From positions 248,001 through 312,000 of the forward strand of contig JARFXO010000002.1 of NCBI GenBank assembly GCA_029194665.1: a stretch of 64,000 bases of DNA, in the 5' to 3' direction. Source of the stretch: Nitrospira sp. (GTDB lineage: Bacteria > Nitrospirota > Nitrospiria > Nitrospirales > Nitrospiraceae). The notes beneath the pieces were generated by a model that did no database searches, was not told the origin of the DNA, and saw only the letters and a list, made by a program, of their open reading frames with translations. A program made the position numbers and the translations under genes. Shown here in pieces: positions 61,172 through 64,000 of the stretch (positions within the stretch are counted from its first letter, which is position 1; each line of letters begins with the position of its first letter).

Positions 61172-62095
61172 CTAGATACGAGTGAGCCAGGACTCGTGGG
61201 CGCGATCTTCTCCGCGCACGATTGAAAAGAAGGTGTCTTGGAGGGTGCGTGTCATCGGCCCGGGCGTGCCGTTTCCGATGCGCCGGTTGTCTATTTCTCG
61301 GACCGGGGTCAACTCAGCAGCAGTACCTGTCACGAACACTTCGTCGGCGATGTACATTTCATCGCGCGTGAATCGCTCTTCCACTACGGTGATGTTCCGT
61401 TCTCGAGCCAACTCAATGACGGAATTTCTCGTAATCCCTTCGAGCACGGACGTCAAGGGTGTGGTTTTCAAGACCCCCCGCCGCACGATGAACACATTCT
61501 CACCCGTTCCCTCGGCAACATAGCCTTCGGGATCGAGAAGAATCGCCTCGTCATATCCATCGGCCTTCGCCTGCTGTTTGGCCATGATGGAGTTCACATA
61601 GTACCCGGATATTTTTCCTCTGGTCATGGATACATTCACGTGGTGCCTCGTAAAAGACGAGACGCAGGCACGCATCCCATTGGCCAATGCATCGTCCCCC
61701 AAATAGGCGCCCCACTTCCAAGCAGCGATGGCCACCCGAATCGGATTGTCTCCTGGATGGACGCCCATCGCCCCATACCCGATGTAGACCAACGGACGAA
61801 TGTAACAGGCCTCAAGACGATTGGCACGAACGGTCTCGACGATGGCGTCGGAGATCTGCTTCTTGTCATACGGCATGGTCATCATGCCGATATGAGTCGA
61901 ATCAAACAGTCGATCGACATGTTCCCGAAGCCGGAAGATGGCGGATCCTGACTTACCCTTGTAGCACCGAAGACCTTCAAACGCCGCAAGGCCATAGTGC
62001 AGCGAATGGGTGAGCACATGGACGTTGGCCTCCCCCCACCCCACCAATTTCCCATCCATCCAGATTTTTTCGACCGGTTCCAACATTGAGGGCAA
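61172..62095 (-). CDS. ilvE: Branched-chain amino-acid aminotransferase
   Basis: 307 residues; PLP-dependent transfer of the amino group between glutamate and the keto acids of leucine, isoleucine and valine. Fold-type IV features: KIWMDGKLVGWGEANVHVLT, HYGLAAFEGLRCYKG, the PLP lysine in SGYYVNSIMAKQQAKADGYD, EGTGENVFIVRRG and GITRNSVIELARERNI. Length is normal. Preceded on the same strand by a PilZ gene with a 125-bp gap. Confidence 0.96.
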   Translation of the reverse strand: MPSMLEPVEKIWMDGKLVGWGEANVHVLTHSLHYGLAAFEGLRCYKGKSGSAIFRLREHVDRLFDSTHIGMMTMPYDKKQISDAIVETVRANRLEACYIRPLVYIGYGAMGVHPGDNPIRVAIAAWKWGAYLGDDALANGMRACVSSFTRHHVNVSMTRGKISGYYVNSIMAKQQAKADGYDEAILLDPEGYVAEGTGENVFIVRRGVLKTTPLTSVLEGITRNSVIELARERNITVVEERFTRDEMYIADEVFVTGTAAELTPVREIDNRRIGNGTPGPMTRTLQDTFFSIVRGEDRAHESWLTRI

Positions 62096-62220
62096 TCTCC
62101 ATCAAAGGGATAGCATCAGTTCCGCCTCCGTGGGCGTGAGGGACTATAGCGTGAGGTCGAACGTGGGTCAAGCAAGCGGCAGCGGCTGACTCGGAACCTA
62201 CTCGACCGCTGATAGGAAAC

Positions 62221-62565
62221 CTACGTGGAGGCGCAATAGGCACGCAGGCGGGAACTCAGGAACGTTCCGACTCGATCTTCTCCCTCCGGACTCATGGTCA
62301 CGACCTTGGCACCAAACAACAGGCCGCGCACCCATCGCACAACGACGCGCTGAATTTCGACCGGCTCATCTTTGTCGGGAAGAGTGAGCCGGACAACCAA
62401 CCCCATCCCAGGGACCACTTGATGGTCTCCCAAGACCCGGAACCCGTTACGACAGATGTTCATCACCGTTCCCTTCCCGAGAAAGTCTCCGCCCAGGTAG
62501 TACACTTCACAGCGAACGGGAATCCGATGATAGGTGCGGATCACAAACTTGCTCGCGTGAAACAT
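62221..62565 (-). CDS. PilZ-domain protein
   Basis: 114 residues comprising one PilZ-like domain: RTYHRIPVRCEVYYLGG with an RxxxR-like element (here HRIPVR), and NICRNGFRVLGDHQ in place of the usual D/NxSxxG. Both are partly altered, so cyclic-di-GMP binding is plausible but not certain. It is a single-domain protein, likely an adaptor. No partner gene is evident. Confidence 0.75.
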   Translation of the reverse strand: MFHASKFVIRTYHRIPVRCEVYYLGGDFLGKGTVMNICRNGFRVLGDHQVVPGMGLVVRLTLPDKDEPVEIQRVVVRWVRGLLFGAKVVTMSPEGEDRVGTFLSSRLRAYCAST

Positions 62566-62716
62566 GTGCTCGTTGCCATCTCCCGGTTGGTATCACGAAA
62601 TTGGAACGTACCGTCGCGATGATGACGCCAAGCATACTTATCAGGACGGCCATCCTCATAGCCTTCTAAAGAGGGGCTCATGCGTGGTCAATGAGCTCTT
62701 AACGCTCCTCGTTCGC

Positions 62717-62745
62717 TTGACACCTCTCATATCTCCATGTTAAAT
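62717..62745 (+). promoter_or_regulatory. Sigma70-like promoter of rplU-rpmA
   Basis: TTGACA (62717-62722) and TTAAAT (62740-62745) with a 17-base spacer, about 30 bp before the rplU ATG at 62776. It overlaps an in-frame upstream ATG, arguing against that longer start. Confidence 0.65.
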
Positions 62746-62775
62746 GAACCGTTCTTCAAGTTCGGAGAAGAGATT

Positions 62776-63090
62776 ATGTACGCGATCGTTGAAACAGGCG
62801 GCAAACAATATCGAGCTGAAACCGGCACGACGATTCAGGTCGAGCGGCTGCCAGGAGATGTCGGAGCCCAGGTTGAACTCAGCAAGGTCTGTCTCGTACA
62901 TGGCGATGCCGATATGCTGATTGGACAGCCCTTCATTAACGGAGCCAAGGTCACAGCTGAAATCGTGCGACAAGGGCGGACCCGATCGATTACCGTGTTT
63001 AAGAAGAAGCGGCGCAAGAACTATCGCCGGACTCGTGGCCACCGACAAGGATTCACCCAGTTGTTGATTAGGAATATTACGACGGCCTAA
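62776..63090 (+). CDS. rplU: 50S ribosomal protein L21
   Basis: 104 residues starting at ATG 62776 (GGAGAAGAG site upstream). MYAIVETGGKQYRAETGTTI, FKKKRRKNYRRTRGHRQGF and the terminal ITTA are family signatures. Binds 23S rRNA in the large subunit. First gene of rplU-rpmA-obg. Confidence 0.97.
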   Translation: MYAIVETGGKQYRAETGTTIQVERLPGDVGAQVELSKVCLVHGDADMLIGQPFINGAKVTAEIVRQGRTRSITVFKKKRRKNYRRTRGHRQGFTQLLIRNITTA

Positions 63091-63111
63091 AGACACAGGA
63101 AGAGCTTACCC

Positions 63112-63375
63112 ATGGCAACAAACAAAGGCGGCGGATCATCACGTAACGGCCGTGATAGCAATCCCCAATATTTGGGCGTGAAGGCCTATGGTGGTCAGAC
63201 CGTGACGGCCGGCAGCATTATCGTCCGTCAGCGTGGCACCAAGTTTTTCCCTGGGTTCAATGTGGACCTTGGAAGAGACCACACCCTGTTTGCCAAAATG
63301 AGTGGTGTGGTGAAGTTTGAGGGTGGACGCGGCAGACGAAAGGTCAGCGTGTATCCTGTCCCGACCAAATCCTGA
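63112..63375 (+). CDS. rpmA: 50S ribosomal protein L27
   Basis: 87 residues: [60 protein letters not shown]. It has the short N-terminal Met-Ala-Thr-Asn start, so no cleavable leader. L27's tail reaches the peptidyl-transferase centre. The gene lies 22 bp after rplU. Confidence 0.98.
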   Translation: MATNKGGGSSRNGRDSNPQYLGVKAYGGQTVTAGSIIVRQRGTKFFPGFNVDLGRDHTLFAKMSGVVKFEGGRGRRKVSVYPVPTKS

Positions 63376-63496
63376 TTCTCTTTTCTACCTCCTTCTTTCC
63401 AATCACACCGGATAAATTCTCGCTCCCCCTTCGGGTCAGGGTCGGGTATACTTTCCCACCGTAGTTCCTGAGCCGCCTGGAGAACGTTGATAGATT

Positions 63497-64000
63497 ATGT
63501 TTGTCGATGAAGTACACATCACGGTACAAGCCGGTCGTGGTGGAAACGGCATCTGCAGTTTCCGGAGGGAGATGTTTGTTCCACGCGGAGGCCCGGACGG
63601 CGGGGATGGAGGCGATGGTGGCGACATCATCATGATCGCCTCTCATCGATTGACCACTCTGCTCGATCTTCGCTACCAGAACCATTATGAGGCTCAGGAC
63701 GGGCGAGCCGGCGGGGGATCCAATTGTACGGGCCGTTCCGGAAAAGATCTGACCATCGCCGTTCCGGTCGGCACCATCGTCTATGACGATGAGACGAAAG
63801 AAACACTTGCGGATTTCATCGAAGACGGCCAAACGGCCGTCATCGCCCAAGGAGGGCGAGGCGGGAAAGGCAACAGTAACTTTGCCACCTCCGTCAATCG
63901 AGTGCCGACGAAATGTACCCCGGGCACTCCGGGTGAAGAACGAACATTGCGGCTTGAACTGAAACTACTCGCCGACGTCGGCCTGGTTGGTTTCCCCAAC
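63497..64000 (+). CDS. obg: GTPase Obg, N-terminal part (runs off the window)
   Basis: From ATG 63497 the frame is open to the window end (168 codons). [40 protein letters not shown] and [20 protein letters not shown] are the glycine-rich Obg fold, and the start of the G domain is reached at [11 protein letters not shown] (G1 region). Obg is an essential ribosome-assembly GTPase. It follows rpmA by 121 bp, the usual order. Confidence 0.96.
   Translation, partial: MFVDEVHITVQAGRGGNGICSFRREMFVPRGGPDGGDGGDGGDIIMIASHRLTTLLDLRYQNHYEAQDGRAGGGSNCTGRSGKDLTIAVPVGTIVYDDETKETLADFIEDGQTAVIAQGGRGGKGNSNFATSVNRVPTKCTPGTPGEERTLRLELKLLADVGLVGFPN

Overview
The window looks like a chromosomal segment of a Gram-negative, cytochrome-rich bacterium. 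Its moderately high GC, abundant c-type cytochromes, pyruvate phosphate dikinase and gene orders (gapA-pgk-tpiA-secG, rplU-rpmA-obg, glyQ-glyS) fit a Nitrospira-like member of Nitrospirota. That assignment is inference from gene content; no rRNA or tRNA gene was seen. Housekeeping blocks alternate with accessory regions full of toxin-antitoxin pairs, gene fragments, repeats and likely defence genes.

Left to right. 1-2.9 kb: an integron-type integrase with a TIR-domain gene at the window edge, a toxin-antitoxin cassette followed by an attC-like site, a GNAT fragment and a diverged duplicate of the ribE 3' end. 2.9-14.7 kb: a minus-strand run glyQ-glyS-(membrane protein)-ppdK-ribD-esterase-(secreted protein)-MFS-ribE with several 4-bp overlaps. 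15-24.5 kb: a plus-strand six-gene operon with two diheme cytochrome c proteins, two uncharacterised membrane proteins, a DyP-type peroxidase and a catalase-fold protein. 24.4-26.1 kb: a MazEF-like pair between two ~385-bp direct repeats that copy the 3' end of the catalase-like gene.

26.2-30.1 kb: a two-gene unit, a SIR2-family protein overlapping a 947-residue protein of unrecognised family, AT-richer than its neighbours. This is the best candidate for an undescribed (probably NAD-depleting anti-phage) system. 30.7-34 kb: a DUF1284 protein, a dispersed palindromic repeat, a cytochrome remnant, a TIR-membrane protein with a secreted partner, and a wrecked autotransporter copy. 34.4-48.2 kb: surface proteins, namely two autotransporter-like barrels, a PKD-repeat cytochrome, a triheme lipoprotein, a tandem PLAT protein, a caspase-like Sel1 lipoprotein and its short paralogues, with a ~600-bp duplicated leader. 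49-51.4 kb: a papain-like protease overlapping a chagasin-like inhibitor.

51.6-57.7 kb: mutS2, then gapA-pgk-tpiA-secG. 57.7-60.9 kb: small accessory genes and remnants (DprA-like fragment, DUF2283 pair, IS200 remnant, frameshifted HNH nuclease, HicAB). 61.2-64 kb: ilvE, a PilZ protein, rplU, rpmA and the start of obg.

A recurring theme is that a toxin-antitoxin pair sits just downstream of a housekeeping or operon-terminal gene, followed by a second copy of that gene's 3' end (ribE and the catalase-like gene). In both places the toxin stop codon is followed by the same attC-like 15-mer.
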